63,470 nucleotides of DNA from Pelethousia sp034933245 (GCA_034933245.1 JAYFNX010000026.1:1-63470); one strand, 5' to 3'; shown: positions 42,539-50,696, numbered from the stretch's first letter. Program-made: numbers and translations. The notes: generated by a model not told the origin, from the letters alone.

Positions 42539-43420
42539 CTACGGGTTGAGCAGAGCCCGGGCCAACGCGGAATCTTTGCCCAGGATGATGGTTTTTTCAC
42601 CGCCGAGCAGGGAATTTTTAAGCGCGTCCAAAGAGAGCGTGAATTCGTAAAAATCCTTTTTCTCCGCCGAGTCGTAGGCCTCGGCCAGAAGCCGCATATA
42701 TTCTTGCTCGCCTTCCGCCTCCAACTTGGCCGCCTCCGCCCGGGCGTTAGACACCAGAATATTCACTTGCTTATCCACATCGTTGCGGATAATGGAAGCC
42801 TCGAATTGGCCGTCCGCCGCGTATTTTTCGGCAATTTGGTTCCGTTCGGAGATCATGCGGGCATAAACGGCCTGCTCGTTTGCCTCGGGCAAATCAAACC
42901 GTTTGATCTTCACATCCACCACGTGTATGCCGTAATTTTGGGCAATCGCAGATACGTTGGCGGCGATGCCCGCATAGATGTTGTTTCGCGCCGCCCCATC
43001 TTCATAGTTGATGATGTCCTTTTGGGCCAGCGTGCCCATCACGTTTTTGAGGGCATTGTAAGTAAGCGCGTCCAACCGCTGCTCCGCCACCGCCGTATTG
43101 CCCAAAGCCTGGTAAAACAGGCGGGGATTATCGATTTGCCAAAGCACGTAGCTATCCGCCGTCATGTTCTGCTTGTCGCTGGTGAATACCTCCGAAGGCG
43201 GAATATCGTAGAACATCACCGCTTTGGGGAATTTTTTCACGCCTTCCAGAAATGGAACCTTAAAGTGCAAGCCGGCCTGGTCCGTAGTGGACATAATCTT
43301 CTCGAAGCGCACCACGCAGGCATATTCGTTTTCTCCCACGGTATAGGCGCCCGAAAGCAGCGTAATGGCCGCAACCACGAGCAACACAGCTATTAGAATC
43401 TTCCCAGTGAGCTTTTTCAT
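42539..43420 (-). CDS. hflC: HflC-like SPFH (stomatin/prohibitin) membrane protein
   Basis: 293 aa. One N-terminal membrane segment (about residues 7-26), then the SPFH domain (VGENEYACVVRFEKI, AGLHFKVPFLEGVKKFPKAV) and a charged helical coiled coil (about 180-270) with ARAEAAKLEAEGEQEYMRLLAEAYD (quoted in pieces: EAAKLEAEGEQEYMRL). With HflK it forms the large dome that encloses FtsH in E. coli. ATGA overlap with hflK. No ftsH in the window. Confidence 0.92.
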   Translation of the reverse strand: MKKLTGKILIAVLLVVAAITLLSGAYTVGENEYACVVRFEKIMSTTDQAGLHFKVPFLEGVKKFPKAVMFYDIPPSEVFTSDKQNMTADSYVLWQIDNPRLFYQALGNTAVAEQRLDALTYNALKNVMGTLAQKDIINYEDGAARNNIYAGIAANVSAIAQNYGIHVVDVKIKRFDLPEANEQAVYARMISERNQIAEKYAADGQFEASIIRNDVDKQVNILVSNARAEAAKLEAEGEQEYMRLLAEAYDSAEKKDFYEFTLSLDALKNSLLGGEKTIILGKDSALARALLNP

Positions 43421-44403
43421 CAATTGGCACCTCCCGCAAAGGATTCAAGGGGCAAAAGGGTTTGCACCCCACCGTCGGACATGTCGATGTAGACCTTTGC
43501 GCCGGGAAGCACCTTCTCAATGGCCTCGTAATACATGCGCGAGCGGGTGATCGCCTGGTTGGTGGCATATTCCTCATACATGGCGTTAAACATGGCGACC
43601 TGCTCGTTTGCTTCGTTGATGCGTTTCTGCTTGAGATATTCCGCATTGCGGATCAGCTTGTCCGCCTCCGCCTGGGCGGCGGGGAGCTGGGCGTTTTGGT
43701 AGGCCCGGGCCTCGTTAATCACGGTTTCCGCCTGCTGTTTTGCCGTTTCCACGGCCTTGAATGCATAGATGACATCCTCTGTGGGTGGCTCGCTATCCTG
43801 AATTTTTACATCCGTAAGCATGAGCCCAATATCATACGTCTCCAGCACATTGGCAATGAGCTCCTTCACCTGCATCTGAATGGCTTCCTTGCCATCCGTC
43901 AGCACCGCATCCACCGGTGTGGACCCCACTACGTTGCGCACCTGGCTTTGCACAAGGTTGCGCAAAATGATTTCCGGCTGATACGATCCATAAAGGTAGC
44001 GAACCGGATCCGATACCTTATATTCCACAAAAAAATCCACATTCACAATGTTGTAATCGCCGGTAATCATCTTGCTTTCGCTGCTCATCACCGTATACCC
44101 TTCTTCCGAGACATCATCGGTGCGGTAGCCAAGCTCAATCTTTTGATAGACGTTCACGTCCACCTTGGTTGCCTTCTGGATTCCCAGCGGCAGCATGAAA
44201 TGGATGCCTGCCTCCGTTACATCCGTGACCTTGCCAAAGGTGGTTACCACGGCTTGCTGCTTATCATCCACCGTATACCAGCAGGTGGAGCCGATGCCCA
44301 GGACCAGCAGGACAGCCAAGCCCCATGTGGCCCGACGCCGCACTTTTTTCCAGTCCATGGGCTGCCGAACTTCCCGCGGCGGCCTTTGCCAGTTTTGCTC
44401 CAT
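43420..44403 (-). CDS. hflK: HflK-like SPFH membrane protein
   Basis: 327 aa. One membrane segment (about residues 29-47, TWGLAVLLVLGIGSTCWY), an SPFH domain (VDDKQQAVVTTFGKV, GIHFMLPLGIQKATKVDV), and a long Ala/Glu/Gln-rich coiled coil before a C-terminal tail. Partner of HflC in a membrane microdomain complex that limits FtsH proteolysis. First gene of a two-gene minus-strand unit. Confidence 0.92.
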   Translation of the reverse strand: MEQNWQRPPREVRQPMDWKKVRRRATWGLAVLLVLGIGSTCWYTVDDKQQAVVTTFGKVTDVTEAGIHFMLPLGIQKATKVDVNVYQKIELGYRTDDVSEEGYTVMSSESKMITGDYNIVNVDFFVEYKVSDPVRYLYGSYQPEIILRNLVQSQVRNVVGSTPVDAVLTDGKEAIQMQVKELIANVLETYDIGLMLTDVKIQDSEPPTEDVIYAFKAVETAKQQAETVINEARAYQNAQLPAAQAEADKLIRNAEYLKQKRINEANEQVAMFNAMYEEYATNQAITRSRMYYEAIEKVLPGAKVYIDMSDGGVQTLLPLESFAGGAN

Positions 44404-44452
44404 GCATCCCCCTTCCGCAGCCTGCGGCTGCTTTCCCGTCTATTTGTTAATT

Positions 44453-44458
44453 AGTATA
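44453..44458 (-). promoter_or_regulatory. Probable extended -10 for hflK-hflC
   Basis: Minus strand TGC-TATACT; a TTGCAG lies 19 bp upstream, a long spacer. The start codon is about 50 nt downstream. Confidence 0.5.
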
Positions 44459-44643
44459 GCATATTTTTCAGGCAGGACTGCAAACTGGCTGTAAAATGAA
44501 TCGAAAAAAATCCAATAGCAGCGCGGCCATACATTTCATGCAGAGCCTTTAACAGCAGGTATGCGGGCTGAATATAAATAGAATAAGCAGAATAAGCATA
44601 CCCGCTTGATTCAAATACGCTTTGATGTATGAGGTAGAAAATT

Positions 44644-45717
44644 ATGATCGTATCATTTGCTCCTGCTGTGTATTATGTCGTGGATAGCGGCCCTTATGGC
44701 ATTGTGGCCGCTGATTTCACCGGTACAGGCATCCTGGATTTGGCTTTAGCATGCAATCAGAATGACAGCGTTTCCATATTGCTGGGAAACGGAGATGGAA
44801 CGTTCCAGCCGGCGGCATTTTATAGCGTTGGGGCCAACCCGTCCGCCGTCACCGCAGGCGATTTTAATATGGACGGCTTTATTGACTTGGCCGTGGCGGA
44901 TTCAAACGGCAGCGATATTGCCATTCTTTTTGGCAACGGGAACGGTACCTTCCAAAGCGCTGTAGCACTGGCTGCAAGCTCGAACCCCATCAATATTGTA
45001 GCAGCCGATTTTCGAGGAATCGGCATATCGGATTTGGCGATTACCGATATCGGGGCCGCTATCGTAGGGATCTTCCTCGCAAACGGTGACGGAACATTTC
45101 AGCCCATGGCTACATACCCGATAAGTGCACCAGCTGATGGAATTATTGCGGCGGATTTTAACGGAGATGGGCACCTGGATTTGGCCGTTGCCTGTGGGGA
45201 TGACCAAGTCAATATCCTGCTGGGAAATGGGCTTGGGACCTTTATGAACGCCACAACCTACCCTGCCGGTTCGGGCATTATTTATCTAGCCGCCAACGAT
45301 TTTAACGGCGACGGAATTCTGGACCTTGCTGTAACAAATTATTATACGGATACCGTGGCCATTCTGCGCGGAAACGGGGACGGGACCTTCCAAGCCCCCT
45401 CCTTTTATCCTGCCGGAAGCGGCCCCTATGGGATCGCATCCGCCGATTTTAACCGTGACGGCAAGGCGGACTTGGCAATCACAAATGTAAACAACGACCA
45501 AGTCGCCATTTTATTGGGAAATGGCAACGGCACGTTTCAGGCGCCACAGCTGTTTCCGATGGGCATTTACCCAGGGAAAATCGTATCCGCCGATTTTAAT
45601 AGGAATGCCAAACAAGATTTGGCTGTGCCGAATTTTTTCACGAATGATGTCGGCGTTTTAATCAATACAACCCCCGTACGCGGGATGCGTATTTTCACCG
45701 CAGGGCCTTTGGCATAA
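44644..45717 (+). CDS. Seven-bladed FG-GAP/VCBS beta-propeller protein
   Basis: 357 aa made only of seven repeats of about 48 residues. Each has a calcium-loop-like core, such as DFNGDGHLDLAV (D-x-N-x-D-G-x-x-D), and ends in GNGDGTFQ or a variant; the loop is degraded in repeats 1, 3 and 7. The N-terminal FAPAVYYVV matches the strand that ends each repeat, so it probably closes the ring. There is no signal peptide or membrane segment, which is unusual for this mostly extracellular family. A gene for a C11 protease begins 60 nt later on the same strand. Confidence 0.88.
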   Translation: MIVSFAPAVYYVVDSGPYGIVAADFTGTGILDLALACNQNDSVSILLGNGDGTFQPAAFYSVGANPSAVTAGDFNMDGFIDLAVADSNGSDIAILFGNGNGTFQSAVALAASSNPINIVAADFRGIGISDLAITDIGAAIVGIFLANGDGTFQPMATYPISAPADGIIAADFNGDGHLDLAVACGDDQVNILLGNGLGTFMNATTYPAGSGIIYLAANDFNGDGILDLAVTNYYTDTVAILRGNGDGTFQAPSFYPAGSGPYGIASADFNRDGKADLAITNVNNDQVAILLGNGNGTFQAPQLFPMGIYPGKIVSADFNRNAKQDLAVPNFFTNDVGVLINTTPVRGMRIFTAGPLA

Positions 45718-45777
45718 GCAAGGTTGGGCGTCCGATCCGCTGCAAAGCAGCATCCTACCAACAAAGGGGGTTAAGCC

Positions 45778-46968
45778 GTGCGGGAAGCGGACTGGACAGT
45801 TTTAATTTATGCAAACGGAAACAACGACCTTGCGTCTGAAATGCGTAAAATCATGGCGGATGCTGAAAAGGTGGGCGCAAACGAACGCGTTCACGTGGCC
45901 ATCCAAATTGCCAGCCTTGAACCTGCGCTGCTCAAGGAAATCCGGCGCGAATTTAATTGGGAAGAGCCGGATGGGTGGAGCGGCGTTCGGCGTTATTATA
46001 TTCATAAGGGAAAATCCAAGCTGCTGGAGGAGTTTGGCAACGTCAATATGGCGGACCCCCGGCAGCTTCTCGCCTTCCTTCAGTGGGGCATTTCGTCCTT
46101 CCCGGCCGCAAAGTATATGCTTTCCTTATGCGGGCATAGCTACCAATTTGTGGGCCTGCTAACGGATTACAGCCTGGATGCGCCCTATATCATGGGGATA
46201 GCGGAAGCGGTCCGGGCAATAAATCTAGCTGCAAACGGGCTGGGGAAAAAAATTGACATTTTGCTGCTGGATACCTGCTACGCAAACTCCCTGGAATTGC
46301 TATATGAATTGGGCATGGAGGAAAGCCATGCGGTGCAAACCGTTTTAACCTATCTAGGAAGCGGGCCGGTTGAGGGCATGCCCTATGATGCGATCCTCCA
46401 TGTGGTGGAAGCAGCCGGCCCCGGCACGGATAGAGCAGCGCTGCTCAAGATGCTTGTGGCAAGATTGCCATGCAATCTGGTTTCCTTTTCAATCGATTAT
46501 CAAAAGCTACAGCAAATTAAGCGGCTTTTCCATGAAAAAACCATGGAATATTGGACGGCGTCCGCCGGGAAGGGGCAGGCGGCTTCCGCGCTTTCAACGG
46601 CGGATCAGCTTCACATTCTGCGGTCTATTTCCAGCATCGCGCCGCCGATCTATCTCTATTATAAAAGCCCCTCTGCCGGCAGCTCCCTCATTGCCGTGGC
46701 CTCGGGAATGCAGGATAATTTTAACCTCCTTTCCTACTATGACCACCTTGGTTTTGCCAAGAACAATTGCTGGGCCACCCTTTTGCGTGGAAGGCCCGGC
46801 GCTTGCCCCGACCCCGCGAAAGCCGGGCAAGATATCGGCCTTTCCCCATTAAAAATGAGCCCCCGGGAGGTTTTTGAGAGCATTTCCATCATGAATCCAA
46901 ATCTGGATCCATCCCAAATACGCCTTATGTTGGAGGCGCTCTATCGGTCTAACAATTGGGTTCTGTAA
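45778..46968 (+). CDS. C11 family (clostripain-like) cysteine protease
   Basis: 396 aa. The caspase-like core starts at DWTVLIYANGNNDL. The catalytic dyad is probably His120 in LSLCGHSYQF and Cys167 in ILLLDTCYANSLELLYEL. Most C11 enzymes have Gly after the His; here it is Ser. Clan CD proteases cut after basic residues and often self-activate. There is no signal peptide, so unlike secreted clostripain it appears cytoplasmic. GTG start after AAAGGGGG. Probably co-transcribed with the propeller gene. Confidence 0.85.
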   Translation: MREADWTVLIYANGNNDLASEMRKIMADAEKVGANERVHVAIQIASLEPALLKEIRREFNWEEPDGWSGVRRYYIHKGKSKLLEEFGNVNMADPRQLLAFLQWGISSFPAAKYMLSLCGHSYQFVGLLTDYSLDAPYIMGIAEAVRAINLAANGLGKKIDILLLDTCYANSLELLYELGMEESHAVQTVLTYLGSGPVEGMPYDAILHVVEAAGPGTDRAALLKMLVARLPCNLVSFSIDYQKLQQIKRLFHEKTMEYWTASAGKGQAASALSTADQLHILRSISSIAPPIYLYYKSPSAGSSLIAVASGMQDNFNLLSYYDHLGFAKNNCWATLLRGRPGACPDPAKAGQDIGLSPLKMSPREVFESISIMNPNLDPSQIRLMLEALYRSNNWVL

Positions 46969-47104
46969 ACGATACGCTTTTTGAACGGAATACCCCCGTT
47001 TGCATATGCGCAAAAATCCAGGGGACAAAGGAACTCGCTTGCTTCCAGGGTTTGCATGGATTTTTCCTGCTCCTTTGTGATAAAATGGCTTCGAGGTGGT
47101 TACT

Positions 47105-47392
47105 ATGGATTTCATTCACGAAAGCGCCCGTATCTTCGCTTTAAATGATGATGGCAATTTAGTTGCGGAAATTACGTTTCCCCCGCTTGGTTCCGGAACG
47201 GTAGATATCAACCATACCTTTGTGGACCCATCCCTGCGGGGCAGCGGGATTGCGGGCATGCTTATGCTCACCGCCCTGGGGGATATCCGCGCAAAGGGTT
47301 TCAAGGTTGTTGCGTCCTGCCCTTATGCCGCGAAATGGCTGCAGGGGCATCCGGAGCATGTGGATCTACTTGCGAAAAAATCTCCGTTTTAA
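47105..47392 (+). CDS. Small GNAT-fold acetyltransferase (YjdJ/COG2388-like)
   Basis: 95 aa. Short GNAT form: GTVDINHTFVDPSLRGSGIA holds the acetyl-CoA loop (VDPSLRGSGIA), then RAKGFKVVASCPYAAKWLQGHPE, the typical C-terminus with a Cys and Pro-Tyr. Substrate unknown. ATG after CGAGGTGG. It is a separate unit from the protease gene and has a strong terminator. Confidence 0.85.
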   Translation: MDFIHESARIFALNDDGNLVAEITFPPLGSGTVDINHTFVDPSLRGSGIAGMLMLTALGDIRAKGFKVVASCPYAAKWLQGHPEHVDLLAKKSPF

Positions 47393-47471
47393 TCGTCTGC
47401 CTTCTTTTTTATTCGTTTCCCCCTCGTCCAAGTTCTGAAAGAGCTGGCGGAGCTATATGTTCCTTTTCCGT

Positions 47472-47541
47472 AAGCAGGATATGGCCGGGCTTGCCGCGCC
47501 CATGCGACACAAGCCGTATATATCCTGCTTTTGTTTTTTTG
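47472..47541 (+). terminator. Long composite hairpin terminator
   Basis: Outer stem AAGCAGGATAT (47472-47482) pairs with ATATCCTGCTT (47520-47530), inner stem GGCTTG/CAAGCC, then TTGTTTTTTT. The rest of the gap from 47393 to 47692 holds no recognisable gene. Confidence 0.82.
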
Positions 47542-47692
47542 CGTCTTTTTTAGTGTGCAAGGCCCTTTTATAGGTTGTCCGGCTATGCTTCGCGCTCTTT
47601 GCGGCGGTGATTCTTCTTTCGTTTTTTGGTTTTTGCTCTACCGCACCATCCTGCCTCATAACCTTAAACAAAAGGATGGAGGAGGCCTGGCC

Positions 47693-48199
47693 ATGGAAAT
47701 TGTAGACCACTACCGCTTGGACTTACCTTACCCTGCCGTTACCATCACAGAATGCGATTATAAATATGCCAATATGCTTTCCGACGTATACGCAGGCCAA
47801 GTGTCCAAAACCACCGCCATAGCCCAATACCGCGTTCATGCGCTCTATCTCCCAGGATACCCCCATGTGCTCGCAGCCTACCGGGGAATTGGGGAGGTGG
47901 AAATGCTTCATCAGGATCTTCTGGGCAGCCTTGTGATGAAGCTATGCGCTTCTCCCAGGCTGTTTTCCGGCGTGTCCAGACGATTTTGGAACGGAAGCTT
48001 TCCCGCATACCAATGCCGCCTTCTCCCCATTTTCAACTCGGATATAAAGGGCGAGCGGGAAATCATTGCCGTTTACCGCCGCTGCATCGAATGTGTGCGA
48101 AATGAAAGCATCAACGCCTTGCTGGAGCGAATCATGCTGGATGAAGAGCTCCACATCACCATCCTCCAGTCCCTCATTGACCGTTATGGAAACCCGTGA
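47693..48199 (+). CDS. Ferritin-like (diiron-type) protein
   Basis: 168 aa, mostly helical. Paired metal-ligand patterns are visible: an early helix with QVSKTTAIAQYRVHALYL, then GEVEMLHQDLLGSLV (E-x-x-H), then GEREIIAVYRRCIECV and MLDEELHITILQSLI (E-x-x-H again). This E/ExxH doublet is the ferritin-like di-metal layout. It could be a rubrerythrin-like or manganese-catalase-like enzyme; the exact activity is unknown. ATG after GGAGGAGG. Its 3' end overlaps the next minus-strand gene by 26 nt. Confidence 0.7.
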   Translation: MEIVDHYRLDLPYPAVTITECDYKYANMLSDVYAGQVSKTTAIAQYRVHALYLPGYPHVLAAYRGIGEVEMLHQDLLGSLVMKLCASPRLFSGVSRRFWNGSFPAYQCRLLPIFNSDIKGEREIIAVYRRCIECVRNESINALLERIMLDEELHITILQSLIDRYGNP

Positions 48200-48470
48200 C
48201 GGATTTCTCTTGATGCGTGGGGTCGGGGTTGCCTGCATCCGCCTCCTGTGCCGCCGGCCCCATGTCCTCCAGATAGAGCGTAAACATTTCCGGTAAGTTC
48301 GCCTGCGTTTGCAGCACCGCCCGCGCCTCCGTAACGGCGGTCAAATACCCGCGTAAGAAGCCGTCCTCATTGCCGTTTTGGTAATCATCATGGGGCAGGG
48401 CCGTTTTGCTTCGCCGGGCGAAATAAGCGGACATCTGCTCCAGCAGCTTGGGGATAGGATGGGTTTCCAT
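48174..48470 (-). CDS. Hypothetical protein, 98 aa
   Basis: Not recognised. Begins METHPIPKLLEQMSAYFARR, has a helical middle (GFLRGYLTAVTEARAVLQTQ) and an acidic, polar tail. A good ribosome site (AAAGGAG) precedes the ATG. It is transcribed towards the ferritin-like gene and overlaps it tail-to-tail by 26 nt, so neither transcript can end before entering the other gene. Confidence 0.7.
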   Translation of the reverse strand: METHPIPKLLEQMSAYFARRSKTALPHDDYQNGNEDGFLRGYLTAVTEARAVLQTQANLPEMFTLYLEDMGPAAQEADAGNPDPTHQEKSVTGFHNGQ

Positions 48471-48500
48471 AGATTGACTCCTTTCTTATATGTGGCGCGC

Positions 48501-48530
48501 GAATTTGCGGCGGCCTTCATGCACAAACTA
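48501..48530 (+). promoter_or_regulatory. Predicted sigma-G promoter 1
   Basis: GAATT (48501-48505), 18 bp, CAAACTA (48524-48530). The -10 matches the sigma-G pattern CAWAHTA. It has the same layout as the promoter at 48887. Confidence 0.6.
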
Positions 48531-48547
48531 AGTGCGGAGGTGATACG

Positions 48548-48682
48548 ATGCCAAAGGACAGCCAGCCCGATACAAAACGAGCCCGGGCGGAAAAAAGCAA
48601 CGAACAAACGCCCCTTACACGTGAAAACCAGAGCCAGAACAGAAACGCCAAGAAAAAATCCATCAAAGAAAACGACGTATAA
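48548..48682 (+). CDS. Small hydrophilic protein, 44 aa, probable spore protein
   Basis: ATG preceded by a perfect GGAGGTGAT. Composition is Lys, Arg, Asn, Gln, Glu and Ser with no hydrophobic stretch: it starts MPKDSQPDTKRARAEKSN and ends KKKSIKENDV. Such compositions occur in small spore core proteins. The sigma-G-like promoter just upstream supports forespore expression. Followed 10 nt later by another small gene. Confidence 0.72.
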   Translation: MPKDSQPDTKRARAEKSNEQTPLTRENQSQNRNAKKKSIKENDV

Positions 48683-48692
48683 GGAGCAAACA

Positions 48693-48851
48693 ATGGCAAA
48701 AGCAGGTATGAGACGGCCGGATCCACGAGACCCCCATGGGACCGAAAGCAACCGAAAAACCCATTTTCCTAAGAACGATGCCCCTCCGGTTCCCGAGATC
48801 CAGGGCAAGGCAAAACACGGAAAGGATAAAGCAAATCCCACGGAAAGCTGA
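48693..48851 (+). CDS. Small basic protein, 52 aa, probable spore protein
   Basis: ATG after AAGGAG. Reads MAKAGMRRPDPRDPHGTESN and then KTHFPKNDAPPVPEIQGKA, rich in Lys, Pro and Asn. The PDPRDPHGT and VPEIQGKAK segments look conserved in style, and I recall related small proteins in Clostridia without being able to verify it. Second gene of the sigma-G-like unit, followed by a strong terminator. Confidence 0.72.
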   Translation: MAKAGMRRPDPRDPHGTESNRKTHFPKNDAPPVPEIQGKAKHGKDKANPTES

Positions 48852-48870
48852 CCGCTTGGTCAGCTTTTTT
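48844..48870 (+). terminator. Terminator of the small spore-protein unit
   Basis: AAAGCTGACC-GCTT-GGTCAGCTTT followed by TTT; the stem includes the stop codon of the 52-aa gene. Confidence 0.9.
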
Positions 48871-48886
48871 GTATCCTTATTACCCC

Positions 48887-48916
48887 GTATCCCCGGTGGC
48901 TTCTGTGCACAAACTA
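48887..48916 (+). promoter_or_regulatory. Predicted sigma-G promoter 2
   Basis: GTATC (48887-48891), 18 bp, CAAACTA (48910-48916). The shared block TGCACAAACTA and the following GGAGGTGAT are nearly identical to promoter 1. Confidence 0.6.
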
Positions 48917-48934
48917 TCCCAGGAGGTGATCACA

Positions 48935-49102
48935 ATGCAGCATATTCCTACCGGGTTTCTTATGACCCTGGCCCAGGATATGGAGGCCATGGAGCGTTTT
49001 TCCGCCCTTTCTCCCCAGGAAAGAGAGGAGATCATCCTACGGGCCCACCATGTGCAATCCAAGGCCGAAATGCAAGCCATCGTGCGCGGGATCGGCAGAT
49101 AA
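48935..49102 (+). CDS. Small hypothetical protein, 55 aa, probable sporulation gene
   Basis: ATG after the strong ribosome site AGGAGGTGATCAC. Reads MQHIPTGFLMTLAQDMEAM, then FSALSPQEREEIILRAHHVQ and SKAEMQAIVRGIGR: two short amphipathic helices around a SPQEREEII turn. Function unknown. Its promoter pairs it with the 44- and 52-aa genes upstream. Confidence 0.72.
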   Translation: MQHIPTGFLMTLAQDMEAMERFSALSPQEREEIILRAHHVQSKAEMQAIVRGIGR

Positions 49103-49533
49103 GGCCACGCCCTTGGTTTCTGGCGCATGGCATTTTTGCATTCGCCGCGCTTTTATGTTTATTTCGTAGGAAGCGCCCGCCATAGGCTTTGTACCGGGGC
49201 GGGCTTTTCGTTGCTTTCATCTTCTACCATACCGTAAACCAGGCTCACGTTTGCCATCTGCAGTTTGCTACAGACTATGCGGTTTTCCGTTCCTTTACGC
49301 CTGTTGTTGCCATATGTGCCTGCAACCAAAAAAGGCCCCCCCTGTCCAGGGAGCGCCCGTCCTGCGGAAAAACGGCTTCGCCATTTTTTAAAATTGTGTC
49401 AAATAAATATGCCTTGTGCAGGCTATGAATTTTTCAGGAAATGCATCCCGCGGCATAAAGAGCTTGTAAAGCGCCGCGGCGTTGTCTCTAAAGCATGCGT
49501 GCTTCGCACGAAGCTATCTGCTTGCATCCGTTC
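49103..49533 (+). other. Intergenic region between the 55-aa gene and thiN
   Basis: A probable terminator (GCCCGCC at 49175 pairing with GGCGGGC at 49198, then TTTT) ends the upstream gene. Beyond it, up to the thiN stop, I see short GC hairpins such as GCTTCGTGCGAAGC on the minus strand (near 49500), but no gene or known RNA. Confidence 0.5.
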
Positions 49534-50151
49534 CTATGCCCGGGGATACAGGAGCAGAAGCGTACCTTCGCGTACCGCAACGCAGGCAGCCCCGCCCAGC
49601 GCCTCGTTGCTCACACCCAGCGGGAATCCATCTGTAAGGGTAGCATCCGTCAGCGGGTATTTTAACCCCCGAAGGAATACGCCCCGGGCGGTTCCCCCAT
49701 AAGCGAATACGGATACCCGCCCGCGCGTGCCGGGGGGCAGGGTAAAAGATGCATCGGCAATGGCGGTGGCGATAATTTGGTCGTCAAAAAGGAACCCCTG
49801 CGCGCCTTCCCTGGCCAAGCCAACCAGCAATTGAAGATTTGCCAAGGTATGATCCAGCAGCGCGCCCAAGCCGCCATATAAGTGAAAAATCGTATAGCCC
49901 CGTTCCCGGCCAACGCCCACTGCCGCGGCCATATCCGTTTCATCCTTTTCCCTGGGCAGGCGGATCAAGACTGGATGGGCAGGCGCCGCCATGGAGTCGA
50001 AATCGCCGATGACCACATCCGGAACCATTCCCCACCTGCGCAGGTGCTCATAACCGCCGTCCGCCGCAATAACCAAATCCCCGGGGCCGGGGCTGGGTCC
50101 TTTTTGGCAGAAGGGTCCAGCCCCGACGACATGACATATCCGCTGCTCCAT
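49534..50151 (-). CDS. thiN: Thiamine pyrophosphokinase
   Basis: 205 aa. Family motifs: LVIAADGGYEHL, PDVVIGDFDS (metal-binding Asp residues), REKDETDM, and LLDHTLANLQLL, where the usual GRxDH reads GALLDH. Transfers pyrophosphate from ATP to thiamine. In many Firmicutes it follows rsgA and rpe; here it stands alone. No thiamine riboswitch is seen upstream. Confidence 0.92.
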   Translation of the reverse strand: MEQRICHVVGAGPFCQKGPSPGPGDLVIAADGGYEHLRRWGMVPDVVIGDFDSMAAPAHPVLIRLPREKDETDMAAAVGVGRERGYTIFHLYGGLGALLDHTLANLQLLVGLAREGAQGFLFDDQIIATAIADASFTLPPGTRGRVSVFAYGGTARGVFLRGLKYPLTDATLTDGFPLGVSNEALGGAACVAVREGTLLLLYPRA

Positions 50152-50327
50152 GCGCTACCGCTCCTTTCGGATTTATTATATTGTACCCTTTTCCCATTCG
50201 ATTTGCATCCTTTTTACAACCGGCTGGGGCTCCGCCCATAGGCTGGGTTCGGTTCGAAGCGCAGCCCGAATGGTTGCCGCCCGGGTTTTTATTTGCGGCA
50301 AGCCGGCGCATTTCCCGCGAAATCAAA

Positions 50328-50549
50328 ACCACCAGTTAAACCGGTGGTATGCCCCAGCCCTAAAAGGGCTTATTACCGGCGGCATCTCAAGACGCACGGA
50401 TTATTCCGTCAATCGCATCAATTGCCCCGCTACTGGTAAACCAGTCGTTTTCCCATAGTTCTCAGCTTTAAGCCAGCCAATCTAATTATCGTTCGCTTCG
50501 CTCACTGCTGTTAGCTAACGCATTTTTATTCTCACCAGCAGAGCTGGTG
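50328..50549. mobile_element. Probable non-autonomous IS200/IS605-type element (about 220 bp)
   Basis: Lies in the thiN-clpB gap and has no coding sequence. Imperfect terminal hairpins: ACCACC-AGTTAAACC-GGTGGT (50328-50348) at one end and CACCAGC-AGA-GCTGGTG (50533-50549) at the other. Internal hairpins are AGCCC-TAAAA-GGGCT (50356-50370) and ACTGGT-AA-ACCAGT (50432-50445). Subterminal hairpins without inverted-repeat ends are how IS200/IS605 single-strand transposons are recognised. No tnpA or tnpB, so it would be a miniature derivative. The gap from 50152 to 50327 shows nothing else. Confidence 0.6.
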
Positions 50550-50567
50550 GTTGCTTTTAGACAACCG

Positions 50568-50604
50568 CAAAAGGCCGGCGCATCCGGAATGCGTCGGCCT
50601 TTTG
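50568..50604. terminator. Bidirectional hairpin after clpB
   Basis: AAAAGGCCGGCGCATCC / GGAATGCGTCGGCCTTTT. On the minus strand it lies about 95 nt after the clpB stop. Confidence 0.8.
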
Positions 50605-50696
50605 CATAGCTCCACAGAAAATCCTTTTCTTGTCTTATGCATAAGCTAGAGGTTCTCAGACAACTTCCCTTGAAGCCGCTCCCCCAAAAGGAATCC

